A stretch of DNA of 64,000 nucleotides from Lactuca virosa. Its lineage: Eukaryota; Streptophyta; Magnoliopsida; Asterales; Asteraceae. The notes beneath the pieces are model-generated. The model saw only the letters and a list, made by a program, of their open reading frames with translations, made no database searches and was not told the DNA's origin. Position numbers and translations under genes: made by a program. This document shows positions 1 through 12,900 of the stretch, in pieces. The DNA lies in the NCBI GenBank assembly GCA_928212115.1, contig CAKMRJ010005412.1:259096997-259160996 (forward strand). Reading direction: 5' to 3'. Each line of letters begins with the position of its first letter. Positions within the stretch are counted from its first letter, which is position 1.

Positions 1-1214
1 TCGGTTCAGGCGCAAGTATCAGAGGGCTTAGGGAAGAAGCCCAAGTGTAACATCCCATTTTTATAAACCAAAGTTTTTCATTTTTATTATGGTAAAAACT
101 TCCCAATTCATAAATCCATTATTAAAAAAAATCGTTTATTCCAAATTACATTTTTTAAAATCAGAGTATCATAGAAACCGCGAAATCCTCAATGTTGTTG
201 ATGAGTGTGTACAGTCATGCCTTCGCCTTCCTATAGAAACTGATGATACCTGAAACAATAAACAACAGGATAAGCATAAAGTTTAGTGAGTTTCTCCAAA
301 ATACCACACATAACCCACAGATAAACAAGCAACGGGCCCAGTCAGTCATCGTACTGGAATGCCCCACTATACCGGGTTTTTTGGCCTTACCGCCTCAACC
401 TGAGCCTCCGTGCCTACAGCTTACAGCCGGCCGGCACAAGGTATCTTGGCCTTCAACACAAAGCAGGAACGCCTCAACCCAACCAAACACAACATGTCAG
501 CATGTAAACAATCAAGGATCAAGTAGGCACATAATACAGGCAACATCAATCATACAACTCACTACTGCCTACTAGTCCTCTCACAACATACAATCCCGCT
601 ACTATCTAAATTCCATGAAATGCGTAACCATAAGTAACCAGAGGTGAGATAGCCACCCGAACAGATGATCTTACTCTAGAGCCACAACCAAACAAGGAAC
701 AGGCAAGAAAGCCTAGATCAAGAGTTCTCAGGCTATCCTACATGACCACAGACAGTCCCTAAGGCACTCCACAGATGATAACCATCAAGCACTGATAACA
801 TACAGTTCTACAGATTTCTACAGCAAAGCAACATACTCGATACCAGGATACATAACTAACGGATCACTACAACATAGTAGCATACTAAATATCAACAATC
901 CAAGGAATACATGGCTGTATATACCCAGAGGTGAGATAGTCACCCGGACATGTGATCCTACTCTAGAACCACAACCAAACAAGGAACAAGTAAAAGAGCC
1001 TAGATCAAGATTCCTCAGTCTATCCTACATGACTATATACAGTCCCTAAGGCATCCCTCTACTAACAGATAACCAAAACTAGTGAGCCGGCATTGGTGCC
1101 TTCGACCCACGAGTACAGTGAGGTGAAACTCACCTCGATATGCGCGTAGGTAACCAACATAGTAACGAAGAACTCTACTAGCTTTAACTCACTTCCAATC
1201 ACCTACAGGAAGAT

Positions 1215-3446
1215 TGTGACAACCCGAAATTTCTAACTTGTGTAAACATTCAAATTTATCAGTGTTAGACTCATTTTGCTTCCAGCTATCACTGTTTGGA
1301 ACCTGTTTTGAGTATTCTAACTCTAGTGAAGCAAAGGAATTAGTATTTGGAAGTGTCAGTTTAAGTTCTAAACTACCTAGCAACTGTAAACCTCCCCAAA
1401 AAGGAGTTTACGGTCGATACCTTGAGTTTACGGTCAGGGTAACCGTAAAATCGTGTAGACCGTAACCCCGTTTACGGTCAGGTGGACCTCCCTTGGACCG
1501 AGAACTCTACCCTATATATAGGGTATTTAGCCTTCATTTCACACCTTAAACACTCCAAAGACTTTCTCTCTCTACTCTCTCTCTACAAATTTCGAGTTTG
1601 CTCAAGGAGATCCTCAAGAACACGGTTGTGTTTTGGACCGAAAACACCCTTCTTTTCCTTCAAATCGTAAGTATCATCCTCTTATACTTATATCTAGTTA
1701 GGCTTCTTGAGTTTTGCCTTGAAATCACCACTTTTCCATGAACAAAAGGTGTTTACGGTCTAGTGTATCTCCTTAGACCGTACACCCTTCAACGACCGTA
1801 AACTCATGGGCCGTAAACCCAAAGACCGTAAACCCATGGACCGTAAGGTCATTAGACCGTGAACCCATGGAACCGTGAACTCCATGACCGTAAGGTTATT
1901 GGACCGTAAACACAAGGACCATGAACACTTGGACCGTGAAATCCAATGGTCATACCTCTTTGACCGTAAACTCTATAGGGTGGCCATATACCCTAGTTAT
2001 GCAATCATATGTGATTGTATCCCATAAATCTTAGAGTTTCCTAGACAATAAGGGTGTTACCCTTCTTATTTAGTAGTCTACACACTAAATTCATACACAC
2101 ACATGTCTATATGTGTCTATTAGGATCGTTGTGTGCTCAAGGTTACACCTGACACTCTGCACTCCTCTTCCAACCACACGTCAGAACCACTCAATACAGG
2201 TGAGTTCATACCCCTACACTTTTTCTAAGTTTTCCATGTTTTTAGGGGGGGAATACAAGCAAAAGTACAAGGAAACTTGTGCTCAAAGTATATTATTTTA
2301 TGTTCAGAATGCTTTTAATACAGAAAACAGTTTTACCAAATGATTTAGAAATCAACTCGTAGAAACAGTTTTCAAAACTAAAGCAACGAATTCGTGAATC
2401 ATATTGTAAAATGTGTTATTTTATAAAGGATTCTTACAACTCGTAAACAGGATTTTCGGTATTATTATTACATGCAAATTTTTAGTCTAAAGTTGGAGAC
2501 ACGTCCTTGGTAACACCCCCACAGAAACTGGGTGTAGGACTAGCACTTGTAACCAGAATCTCTTGTAGGGAGAACGTGACTATTTTGTATAGATCTATAC
2601 GGGACTGACTATCCCGCACCTGAACTGCTAGCTACAGTTAGGCAGTCATGCCTGGGGTGAAAAAGTCATAAAAAGATAATGGCCCCGTTACGTGCCATAT
2701 CAAGTTTAAGTACGGTTATGACACTCGCAACCTAGATAACAGTAACTACATTTGTAATAATGAAACAAGTGAACTAACCTCAAAGTAATAACCGATTTGA
2801 TTACTAGAGGGTATTAATAACACCCTTAGGATTTAGTTCACCACTTATTTATTTGTTTTATTTATGTAATAAGACTAATACACCTCACAGGGAGCAAACA
2901 GGGTTTTTCAAGAAAACTACGTCTAACGATACAAGTATGGTAGATACTTGTACACATCAGACGAGAACAGATAACCAACTATCTATTTTTAAGGAAAATA
3001 TAGGATTTTCCCGGGATAACTCAACTTTTCATAAACAGACTGTTTAACAAATAACTAATGGATAATCAAACAGCTTTCATAAGAAAATATAGGATTTTCT
3101 TGGGAAACATTTTTCAAAGGATCAAAGAAACATTTTTCACCATAATTAGATACTTATGAACTCACCAGCTTTATGCTGATATTTTAAAACTACTTGTATT
3201 CTCAGGAAATCAGTAGACAGGTACTTGCTGGATTTTGAGAAGCTGGAGCAATAAAAGTCTTACGTTTATATTTTACAAACTATTTGATGTAATTCAAACA
3301 AGTTTCAAACTGATGTAAACATTTCCATATATGTATTCACTGTGATGGTCGTGTTGCTATGATTGCTATTATACATTGGTTGTGATGCTTTACATGACGT
3401 CCTCCACCCCAGAACGTTTCCGCCATTCTGGTTTTGGGGTGTGACA
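1215..3446 (+). mobile_element. Solo LTR H (2,232 bp) nested in the 46-5,851 LTR
   Basis: It starts TGTGACAACCCG and ends GGGGTGTGACA, flanked by the perfect 5-bp TSD AAGAT (1,210-1,214 and 3,447-3,451). A TATA-rich core (CTATATATAGGG, about 1,511-1,523) precedes a CT-rich leader (1,565-1,590), giving plus orientation. Clusters of GTTTACGGTC or its complement GACCGTAAAC lie before this core (1,395-1,485) and after it (1,748-1,975). No coding content. Confidence 0.92.
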
Positions 3447-3936
3447 AAGATACTAGGTTTAATACCCGATCATAGGTTATAGTCACGTGCAACAGTGACT
3501 ACCTCACATGAAATGACGATTAGGGTTCCACATAAAATGACGATTAGGGTTAAGTAAGGACACTTAACCCATTAAGGACTTAATCAACTAAGATTAGGAT
3601 TGATTAATGTTTGACCTAGTTATTCTTGGTTATAATAATAATCCAAGCAATAGCCCAAATACGCGTCCCGATCATTGTCCAAAATAGGACTTCCTGATTC
3701 TAGGGTTTTCCACATAAAATCATAACTAGGGTTAGTGTTCCACACTTAACCCCTTAAGAACTTAATTCATTAAGTCCAATACTGCATTAAGTTAATCGTA
3801 GGGTATTATTGAGTATAATTTAAAGTTTAATTAACAGTTTTAACACGGGTCCCGATAAACTCCAAACTAGGGTTTTCTTAACATTAGGGTTTTCTAAACC
3901 CTAATTAGGGTTTCCAACCCAAACGGGTGCCATTCG

Positions 3937-4701
3937 TGATGGGTTTTCAGCATTCTAACACTCCTATGGTGTACATGCAACCCTAGAAACCTTGGATCTA
4001 TGTTTGACTAAGATACATGCAAATAATTATTTTTCCAAGGTTCTTATCCTAACTAGCATGGCATGGGGTACTTGAATCAAATAAAACTAGTAGAATTACT
4101 TACCTTGTAGTAGTAGTTGATTGCTTGGAGTTTGAGAGCCTAGCACTAATAATGTGGATGCCTCAAATGGAAGTCACAAATCACCACAAACTTGGAAACT
4201 TGAGAGAATAGTCACAAACTTCTTGAAATCGGCCCTCTTAGTTTACACACATCAACTAGTGCAATTTCAAGAACCAAAGTCTCCTTTATATAGTGTGGTG
4301 GATTAGGGTTACATCCATGTAAACCCTAATACCCATGTCTTTTCATTTCCATGAGATCCATGGGTTAAAGCTCCATGGAGTATCCATGGACTTTCCATGC
4401 AAGCCTAGCCCATTCCAAATAAGCATTAGCCCACATTATATAAATACAAGAGCCCATATTTAATTAGTCATACTTTTGATCTCTAAATTAATTCTAAATT
4501 AATTATAGATCAACACTAATTAAATAATATGATTTTATATTAATATATTAGAACTTATAATATATTAATAAATCATAACTTATACTATTCTCAAAAGATT
4601 ATCCGTAAATTGTTCGGGTGAAGTGCAACCCAAATGGACCATGCCGGGTCGGGTCAAGTACATACCAAATATAGTTATGGACTTAGACACTATCTCCAAC
4701 A
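3937..4701 (-). mobile_element. Solo LTR of element E family (765 bp)
   Basis: It begins TGATGGGTTTT and ends ATCTCCAACA, with the perfect TSD ATTCG at 3,932-3,936 and 4,702-4,706. Long stretches match the LTRs at 42,624-43,394 and 49,611-50,381, for example the shared TACCAAATATAGTTATGG near the right end, but with more divergence than those two show from each other. Orientation is taken from the complete member, whose PBS is on the minus strand. Confidence 0.92.
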
Positions 4702-5856
4702 ATTCGGTCTAAGGTTAGATGCTTAGGTCATTTAATGTTTAGTAGGTTGAACACCACCCATTGCCACCTCGGGCAGTGGTGGTCGGCGGCGGTCCATGGC
4801 GGCAGCCACCTACTCATTGCGGTGGTGGCAGTTTCTAGTTAGAATCCGACCAAACAACTCCCACTACATCAATCACACAGTAAACACACATACACACAAA
4901 ATTACACGCACACAGCCACCTTACACGATGGCTGGTGGTGGCAGAAAATGGTAGTAAGGCGGCAGCCACCATGGTTGGCTGTCACGGTGGTTCTCTTCAT
5001 TTTTCGGCCAACCAAAACGTGCGCACACACACCTCATGACTTGCAGTAGCAAAACATACACCCAAGCAAAACACGAACATCAACACAGCCACCCACTCAT
5101 GGGGGCATGCGACAGCCGAAAAATGATGGCAAAACAGGACAGCCGCTCGGAGCGGCGGTGGCGGCGGGACCCGATGAAACAACAAATGAAGCGAAAATGG
5201 TGGAAGGGGAACGGGTTGCGCCGTTACCGAAGAGAGGCAACAACGACCACAAGACTCGATCTTCCGAGTGCCCACTGATACGACGTCCAACATCGATTTT
5301 CGTCTTTGTCGGTAGCGGAAACAACGACGGTGGTGCTCAGTGGTTCACGACGACAACACAGGTGATGGCGGCAGCTGGAGATGTGAAGGGGTAAGTGTGG
5401 CGGTTGCAACAAATTTAGGGTTAGGTTTTGGGGTTGTGTTTTAAAAGAGGGGACAAGGGGAGGGGGTGCCCGGTTTTAGTCTCGCCTCCACTTTTCAAAC
5501 TTATGTCCATTTATTACAGTTTTAGTCCCCCCTTCTCAATTCATTTTCAAATTAAATCCATAATTTACTCTATAGCCCCTGCTTCCAAAAATCCTTTCAA
5601 TTCAAGTCCAAAAGTTACCAAACAACCCCCAGCTTCCACAAATCTATTCATAACTAGTCTGAAAGTTATGCCTTAACCCCCGATTTCTAGAATTTATATC
5701 GTTTAACTCCTTGCGCTAATACTCTGATAAAATATTACGGATTTAGGGCTAACAGAAAAATATAAAAATACATCTCGGGGGTTTTAGGGTTTATTATTTA
5801 TTTATTTATTAGTATGTTTATTTATTTACTTATTTTAAACGGGATGTTACACCAAG

Positions 5857-6220
5857 GTTGTGGATTCGAGATCGAGGGGTCAACAGGGTTGGGGTCGGTG
5901 TGGCCGGACGCACGAGGGAGCTTGTATGGCGGGTGGTCCTGGCTGCTTTAAGTGCAGAAAGACTGATCACTTCAGCAGGAGTTGTACTGCCACCACCACC
6001 ACCCATGGATCGGGTCTGATTTGTTTTCATTACAATCAGAGGGGCCATAAGAAGGCCGATTTTCTGAGTTTGGCAGCAGGGGAAGCGGTGGTAGCACCCG
6101 CTCCGATGACATTGAGGATCACTGATGGCCGCCAGGGCAAGGCGGATGTGCCAGTTGTGAGGAGTTCAGCTTTCCAGCTATCAACCGAGGAGGCTCGCGC
6201 AACACCATATGTGGTTACGA
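5857..6220 (+). pseudogene. gypsy A gag fragment with zinc knuckles
   Basis: This is the nucleocapsid end of gag, in frame with bases 1-45 across the solo LTR. A knuckle of type CX2CX4HX4C is visible (CFKCRKTDHFSRSC). A second knuckle, whose counterpart in the minus-strand element reads CFQCNQRGHKRSQC, has lost key cysteines here (CFHYNQRGHKKADF). The family role is packaging of element RNA in virus-like particles; here it is a non-functional remnant. It runs up to a probable intron donor at 6,221. Confidence 0.8.
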
Positions 6221-6265
6221 GTATGTGTTTTCTCCATATTTCATTATTTTTCTTTTATGTTTATG

Positions 6266-6363
<98 letters not shown>

Positions 6364-6372
6364 ATTATATAG
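6221..6372 (+). other. Probable spliceosomal intron at the gag/protease junction of gypsy A, expanded by (TA)n
   Basis: It starts GTATGTG and ends TATATAG, T-rich, followed by GGACGTTCCTAGTGAACG, which aligns with the protease start of the minus-strand relative (GATCGTTCTTAGTGAAC). The relative has a 66-bp GTATGTG...TTATAG insert at exactly the same place. Most of the extra length here is two (TA)n runs, 6,270-6,310 and 6,316-6,361. Splicing is inferred, not shown. Confidence 0.55.
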
Positions 6373-7806
6373 GGACGTTCCTAGTGAACGGTGTTCCAAC
6401 ATTAGTTCTATTTGATTCGAGCGTCACCCGATCGATAGTTCTGTTTGATTCGGTGACGCTCCAGAGGAGCTTGATTATCCATTAGAGGTAGAGATTGATG
6501 ATGATCTCCCAGTCTGGGTATCGAGGGTTCATCGGGTTGTGATTTGGAGTTATTTGGCGAGTGGTATCCGATTTATTCAGTTCATATCCCTTTGCGCGAG
6601 AGCAAGGTGATCGTGGGGATGGATTGTTGAGTCTTGATGGGGTGATGATTGACTGTAGGCATCATTTAGACAAGGGTTTTAGCAGACTAAGTTTTTCGCC
6701 TTGGGGAGCGTTGATTCCGTTTGTAAAGAAGAAAGATGGCTCCCACAGGAAGTGCATTGATTATCGGGAGCTGAAAAGTTGACGGTGAAGAACCATTATC
6801 CGCTTCCTAGGATCGAAGATTTGTTCAACCAGTTGCAGGGTGCATCTTAGTTCTCCAAGATTGATTCATAATACGACCTTTCAGGACTCGTTATGGTCAT
6901 TACGAGTTTGTGGTGATGCCTTTTGGGCTCACCAATGCACCAACGACATTCATGGATCTCATGAACTGGGTTTGCAGACCGATGTTGGATCGGTCTGTTA
7001 TTGTGTTTATTGATGATATCTTGGTCTATTCTAAGACTAAAGAGCAACATGAGGATCATCTGCGAGAGGTTTTGGAGACTCTGAAGAGAGAGAGGCTATA
7101 TGCCAAAAATTTTAAGTTCAAGTTTTGGTTGCTTGAGGTTCAGTTCTTGGGGAACCTTGTCAATCAGAATGGTATCCTGGTTGATCAGGCCTAGATCGTG
7201 GTTGTGATGCATTGGGAGGTTCCGAGATTAGGAGTTTCCTTGGTTGATCAGGCCTAGATCGTGGTTGTGATGTATTATCGTAGGTTTATCAAAAAATTCT
7301 CCAAGATCGTCGTTCCATTGACTAGGTTGACAAAGAAGTCTGCTAAATTCTGTTAGGGGCCTGAGCAGCAGGCGACATTTGAGACCTTGACGCAGAGGGT
7401 ATGCGAGGCTCCGATTTTAACCCTTCCAGAGGGTGTGGATGATTTTGTGGTGTATTGTGATGCGTTGATTTCAGGATTAGGTGCAGGTTTGATGCAGAAG
7501 GGTCGTGTGATAGCTTATGATTTGAGGTCTCCATCTGAGGCGGTTAGGTCTGAGAAGTTTCAAAGGTCTCCATCTGAGATTCAGAATGTCTTTACGTTGT
7601 TGGATCTTTATCTAGGAGATTATCTTGTGTTGTGTTATACATTCCAAGAGTCAGTGATAATATGTATCTGGCTGAGTTGGTTTGAATGGGGTTTGTCTGC
7701 AACGCCAGTTGGTGATAGTTCGAATCCAAGTGGGGGAGAACTGGGCATACTACTTGAAAGATCATTGATCTGTTTGAGCTTGCAGTTTCAGAAGAATGGG
7801 TTATAG
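6373..7806 (+). pseudogene. gypsy A pol remnant: protease, reverse transcriptase, RNase H
   Basis: Pieces in several frames. A protease-like segment (VLFDSSVTRS) has Ser in place of the Gly of the usual DSG. RT follows: SPWGA...KKKDGS and DYRELK near 6,690-6,780, then GHYEFVVMPFGLTNAP at about 6,895-6,945 and the catalytic FIDDILVYS at 7,000-7,035. A TAG breaks the frame at 6,848-6,850. A local duplication of the motif gttgatcaggcctagatcgt occurs at about 7,180-7,202 and 7,240-7,262. RNase H begins near 7,387 (APILTLPEGVDDFVVYCD). After about 7,600 the similarity fades; integrase is not recognisable. Inactive. Confidence 0.85.
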
Positions 7807-10172
7807 GGATTTGTGGTCCGGATATGCGAGGCTTTTGTTCAAGATGTGGTCAAGATGGGGTGTAAAGCAAGTTAACCTTTGTTGTATGAGCTCAGGAATG
7901 CATGATTCGTTTTAGCAACATGAAGTTGTTGGTCAGGGAGCTCGTTGTAGTCAGTGGTTCTTTCGGGTTCGCTGATGTTTAGGTCATGAGATGTTTGGGT
8001 CGCTCAGGTTGAATATCGGTGTTTGAATGATACGTCAGCAGGGTATAGATTGTTACCTATAGTCTGAGATAAGCAGTGGTTGATCTGTCAATCAACTTTA
8101 GGGTTGTGTATATGTAGTTCTGCATGAGTTTAGTTTAGTGGAAAACTTCAGATTATCGGGTTGTTTTCAGTGCATTCTCGATCGTTGGTTGTTCTCGTTC
8201 ATCGTCAATGGGTGGGGATGCTGCGAAGGTTTTGACCTGTATAATTGGAGGTCAATGATCTTGATAACCAATCATCATGTTCTGTTATGGTATATCATGG
8301 CTTCTGGGTACGTTGCCCTAAATTGATGGATTTTGGAATTATGGTCTATAGCAGACTCAGGTTTGTTTTGGTAGGAGGAAGAACATTGAAGTGATTATCT
8401 ATTTGTTCCAATTGTGGCTCTTTTGGGTTCCTTGTCACCAGTTGAGATAGTAGATGGATGCCGAATTGTATCAAGGGAAGGTACTTTGGATACGGTAATC
8501 TTTGTCGAGAGTAGTAAAGTGCTTCATCTGGTTTGGGGTGTGAGCACCCGATATCGTTTGATTGTGGGATCTTAGTCCCGTAAGCTCAATGTGGTGGTGA
8601 TTGGGTAGGAATATTGTGGGATGGCTAGGTAATCTAGTTATTATAAAGTTATCAGAATGTAGACGAATCCAAGTGAGGGATGGCCACTTGGGGATGCCGA
8701 GAATAGTTCCAAGTGTGAGCCACTTTAGAACTTGTGCCCATGATTAGAGTTTTGGATCGGTATACCTAGAGGGAGCGCTAGGGTTCCTTAAGTATGGGAA
8801 GAATCCAAGATAGGTCATGATTATGAGTGTGGAGCAGACTACCGTTTCGCCGGCGGGGCCTTGAACGGCTAATCGGGTGGTACGGATATGATATTGTTTG
8901 ATTAAGGATTAACTGGGAAGGCCAGACAACATGGTATCATCCTAAGTCAACTAGAGAGCTAGTTCTGGTTGCGAGAGGGTTTAGGGTTAAGCAAGGAATA
9001 GTGTTCTTTGGTTAGTGGCGAGCATCGGAGCAAATGATATGGATTCATGGCTAGATTCAGGTCGAGGGTTGTGTTAGGACCTCTCTACCTGTTTTTGTCT
9101 GATAAAGGCTTTGGGGTCTGAAGCATGATCCGAACAACTGACAGAGTCTGGTAGAATGGGGTTTAGACTCGTAGAGTTTCCAGTTAGTATGCAGTTGCGC
9201 GCGGAGGGGGTGATGTAAGGCTGTGGAGCAGCCGTAGCATTCCCCAAGTTAGCATGCAATTTCGGAGGTGATGTAAGACTGCGAAGCAGCCGTATCATTC
9301 CCCAAGTTAATGTGTAGTTGCGGGCGTGATGTAAGACTGCGGAGCAGCCATAGCATTCCCCAAGTTAGTGTGTAGTTGTGGGAGTGATGTAAGACTGCAG
9401 AGCAATCGTAGTGTTCAGTAGGTTAGTGTGCGGTTGTTGGAGTGACGTAAGACTGCAAAGCAGTTGTAGCATTCTCTAGGATGATTTAGATCATCACAGG
9501 GTTGGGTGAAGGGTTGTGAGTGGGCCTCAACATTTTTAATACTTCGGAAATCGTAGGTTGGGTTGGGGCCAAATGTGATGTGAGTAATCGGTTCGGTTTG
9601 TAGCCATCACTAGGGTTAAGCGGACTTGGTGATCATTTGAGCATTAGTTGTTTGGGTTGTCCTTCATTGGGAGTGAATGATTGATGGAGACGTGTTGGAG
9701 GATAGACCAGGACCACCTGTACCTATTCAGTTTTTGAGTCTGGAGCTGATTTTGTTTTCGATGAGGATTTGTCGATACCGGTAAGTGGTTGGGGTGTATA
9801 TGTTTTGGGTATCCATAAACTTTTTCAGGACGGATAGGTTTGTGCGGTTCGGGTTGTGAATTCAAGTCTTTATGGAATGGTTTGAAATGGTTTTGTCTGT
9901 CTGAGAGTCAGACATCGATCAGGGTTTCCAGTTTCAGGGGTAGCGGTTAGACACTCGTGGGCTTAGAGCAAAGTTGAGGTTCATTCTTCGTTAGGGCTTG
10001 TGATTTCCGCTATTTTGGGTTCAATAGTATTAAGGCTGAGTGGTTATCAGAGTCAGGTGACTAGTCCAGTCACCTTTGTGATTCAAGGAGTTCAGTCAGG
10101 ATCTTTTGGTTCGGCAAAGGAGATAGTAAGGAATGATTTTGAGGATGAAATATAATTTAAGTGGGGGAGAGT
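7807..10172 (+). other. Non-coding 3' internal region of gypsy A ending in a polypurine tract
   Basis: No supported coding sequence in 2.35 kb between the RNase H remnant and the 3' LTR. It contains a tandem repeat (9,183-9,480) and ends in the polypurine tract AAGTGGGGGAGAGT (10,159-10,172), the usual primer for plus-strand synthesis next to a 3' LTR. It may be strongly decayed integrase sequence or a lineage-specific spacer. Confidence 0.6.
9183..9480 (+). repeat. Tandem repeat, about 60 bp x 5, inside gypsy A
   Basis: Five diverged copies built around GATGTAAGACTGCGGAGCAG, then GTAGCATTCCCCAAGTTAG. The last two copies have drifted most. Confidence 0.85.
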
Positions 10173-12320
10173 TGTAACACCCTGTTTCGAGTCGTTTCAT
10201 AATTGGGGACCGTGAACCGAAGATCAAGTATCATAAGGTTTAGGCCCATTTGGATGTGGGTGATGTAGATATGTGATCCAATAGTTCAGTTTGTGCTTTG
10301 GATTCAAAGGGTAAAATGCGAAAGTAGTGTTTCAGACTTCTTTTATGAATTATGGATTTTAGTTCGATGTGTTTTTTTGTAAAAAGTAATTAGATAGGGT
10401 TGTAGGGCTCTTCAATACCTTTATGTGGATATAAAGATCGTCAAAATCGGAGTTGAAACGAAGAAGTTATGACCGTTTGAAGTTTGGACGGTTTTGGGTT
10501 AAGTTGAGTACGATGGGCGTACAGGGGGAGTATGTTGGGCGTACTAGGGCATCCTTAGTACGCTGGGCATACCAGGAGTACGTTGGGCGTACCAGGAGCA
10601 CATTGGGCATACGCAATCAGTGCCCAAACCCTATTTTCGTGGTTTGAGCCCTATTTAAGCTCCTTAACTTCCCTAAAACCATTCCATTCACAACCTCCAC
10701 CTCTCCAACACCCTCCCACGAAACCCTAACCCTAGTTTGAGCCTTGTGAGCTAAAAGAAGGTGTTTTTGAGTGCTTTGGAGTGTGCATGGTGCATCTTGG
10801 AGAAAAAGGAACTCTTTGGAGAAGTGTTGGTTGCATTGGAGCTTGTAGATACAGACTTTGTTCACCTTGATATCTCTTCTAGAGGTATAACGTTTAAATC
10901 TTGATGATGCATTTGTTAGATCTAGCTAGTTTTGGATGTTATGAGCTTTTGGTCATTTTACTGCATAAAGTTTAGATCTTGAAATTTTGTGACCTTTTTA
11001 TGGTTAAAGTTGGAAACTTTATCCATCTAAACATCATTGTGATTCAGATCTGAAGGTTGGAGACTTGGACTTAATGAATTAAGTTGAAAAAGATGCACTT
11101 TTTTTCCCTTTGATACTTAAAGGCTAGATCTTGGTGGTTTAAACCATTCTAATGGATAAAGTTGGAAACTTTATCCATTATGGAGCTTTTAGGATCCATA
11201 AAAATGTGATCTTGATCCTTCTATTCCTTCCATGAAAGTGTCATGATGTCTTAACGGATTAATAAGTTAAGGTTTTGGCTTTTGGACCTTTTCTAGACAT
11301 GGAAAGTCATAAAGGTGGAAACTTTATGACTTAGAATGATGTTGTGGGACTAGATCTAAGTGTTGGATGAAAGGGATTAAGAGATTAAGCACTCAATGGA
11401 AAAGTGCCTTTTGGCCGAATACGCTGGATGTACCTTTGGGTATGCTGCGCGTACTCGTGAGGAGTCCCGTCCCTGGATGGTGAGTACGCCATGCGTACGA
11501 GCTGAGTACGTTGGGTGTACTCAGCCTGAAGTTTGACTTGTTGACTTTTACTTCTGTTGACCGTTGACTTTTTGACCAAGTTTGACCTTAGGTCAAACTT
11601 GAGGGTTTTGGGATATTAATTAAGGTTTTATCTAGTTCTGGTATTAGTGGATTTGTGGGTGCAAGCAGTGCAGAGAAGGGGATCGTGTTGTAGTGTTTCG
11701 GGGTTCTTCGATTCAGGTGAGTCTCCTCCCTGTGCTTGTGAGTCGAATGCACCAATGTCGGCTCACTAGATTGTGTATGTAGGATGCTAGTTGTCTTTCT
11801 GACTCTTGCATGTTTGTATGAGCCTGTGTGGTAATATATAGATATGTGTGCTGACCAGCTGGGTCTTGCTTGTTGTTACTGTGATATGTGATACTGTGTA
11901 CTGAGACTGCTGATAGTCTCTAGGGTTGCTAATAACCCACCGGGCTCGCTGTTTGCCCATTGAGACTGATGATAGTCTCCAGGGTTGCTGATAACCCACC
12001 GGGCATGTTGTTTGCCCACTGGGACTGCTGATAGTCCCCAGGGTTATTGATAACTCATAGTTGTTTATTTGTGTTGTGTTGTATGTGGTATTTTGGGGAA
12101 CTCACTAAGCTTTGTGCTTACGATTTGTGGTTTAAATGTTTCAAGTTTTATTATAATAAAGGAGGGGCACGGTTCGATTGCATCGCGTCAATGGGGACTT
12201 GTGTACATGATAACTTTTAAATGATACTCTGATAATTTTTTTAAGATATTGTAGTTGTGATTTGAATAAACACTTAAAAGTTTTAATTAAAAATTTTGGG
12301 TTGAAATTTGGGGCGTTACA
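10173..12320 (+). mobile_element. Gypsy A 3' LTR (2,148 bp)
   Basis: It begins TGTAACACCC right after the polypurine tract and ends GGGGCGTTACA. A core-promoter-like CCCTATTTAAGC lies at 10,649-10,660. Two clusters of GTACGYTGGGCGTAC-type motifs flank this core, at 10,507-10,612 and 11,417-11,521. The second is followed by a run rich in gttgacttt/tttgacc, as in the other gypsy LTRs here. A CATAACTTCTTCG-type module (minus strand, about 10,430-10,475) is shared with the solo LTR at 54,240-56,572. At 11,905-12,060 the phrases gactgctgatagtctccagg and gttgctgataacccaccgg alternate. Confidence 0.88.
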
Positions 12321-12740
12321 CTCCTTCGTCCCAAAGTAGTTTCCATGAAACCCTAGCCCCTTTTTAGAGAGTATTGAGCCTTTTGTGTGATTTGGTGTGT
12401 TTTTGGTACATCTTGAAGAAAGAAGAACCCTTTGGAGAAGCACTTGTTGATTTGAAGCTTGTAAATTCAGACCTTGCTCACCTTGACCATTATTCTAGAG
12501 GTATAAAGTCTCAACCTTGTTGATTCATCTCTTAGATCTAGTTAGTTTAGGGTTTTTCATATTTGGGTCCCTTGGGTTGATTCATGAGAGTATAAGCTAC
12601 TCCAGAAGCTCAGGATAGTATATCTTGATGTTTTTGAGATCCCTAATGCATAAAAATGGCATCTTGATGGCTTTAACTCAGCCATGCAAGAGTTGATGTT
12701 CATATTATGGAGTTAGAATGTTAAAAATGGCATCGTGATT
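12321..12740 (+). mobile_element. LTR fragment related to the gypsy A LTR
   Basis: It abuts the end of the gypsy A LTR and resembles that LTR from about 10,695 onward: shared phrases include GAACYCTTTGGAGAAG and TTCTAGAGGTATAA and the TTAGATCTAG context. It may be the LTR into which gypsy A inserted, or a truncated neighbour. The right boundary is approximate. Confidence 0.65.
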
Positions 12741-12792
12741 CTACCCCCGTTCAAATTGCGCGAGGGCAGGGTGGGGGGTGTTGTTAGTGTAC

Positions 12793-12842
<50 letters not shown>
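12793..12842. repeat. (ATT)n microsatellite
   Basis: About 16 uninterrupted ATT units next to the hAT-type MITE. Confidence 0.95.
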
Positions 12843-12844
<2 letters not shown>

Positions 12845-12900
12845 GAGATGTATTTTAGCTTGATAGCCCATACCTGGCCTTGTTGATATATGACCCAACC

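Larger units (their letters stand above)
46..5851 (-). mobile_element. Solo LTR (gypsy family) inserted in gypsy A gag, itself carrying two solo LTRs
   Basis: It starts TGTAACATCCC and ends GGGATGTTACA, a perfect 11-bp inverted terminus with TG...CA ends, flanked by the 5-bp TSD CCAAG at 41-45 and 5,852-5,856. Without the two nested insertions it is about 2.8 kb. The stretch around 250-320 resembles the plus-strand view of the minus-oriented LTRs at 53,450 and 57,100 (the gtttagtgagt context), so I orient it minus. No PBS, polypurine tract or internal region accompanies it, as expected of a solo LTR left by intra-element recombination. The stretch at 4,740-5,400 is rich in GGCGGC/GGTGG triplets; open frames there are compositional. 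Confidence 0.88.
1..12320 (+). mobile_element. Gypsy A: decayed chromodomain-type Ty3/gypsy retrotransposon (host of nested solo LTRs)
   Basis: Bases 1-45 and 5,857 onward are one interrupted gag: the 15 codons at 1-45 continue in the same frame at 5,857, matching the Gly-Lys-Lys-Pro-Lys to Gly-Gln-Gln-Gly stretch of the related minus-strand element at 62,600. After gag come protease, reverse transcriptase and RNase H remnants (to about 7,806), a long non-coding 3' part, a polypurine tract (10,159-10,172) and a 3' LTR (10,173-12,320). The 5' LTR and most of gag lie left of the window. Frameshifts and stops are numerous, so it is not autonomous. The related element at 58-63 kb places it in the chromodomain (Tekay/Del-like) lineage; that assignment is inference. 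Confidence 0.85.

Noticed and set aside
243..575. 110-codon plus-strand ORF near the window start
   Set aside because: Lies inside the solo LTR 46-5,851, antisense to its orientation; no domain.
4997..5412. Cluster of overlapping ORFs in GC-richer DNA
   Set aside because: All six frames open through triplet-biased composition inside a solo LTR; no recognisable protein.
6200..6485. Open frames with Tyr-Ile repeats
   Set aside because: Translation of (TA)n in the probable intron of gypsy A.
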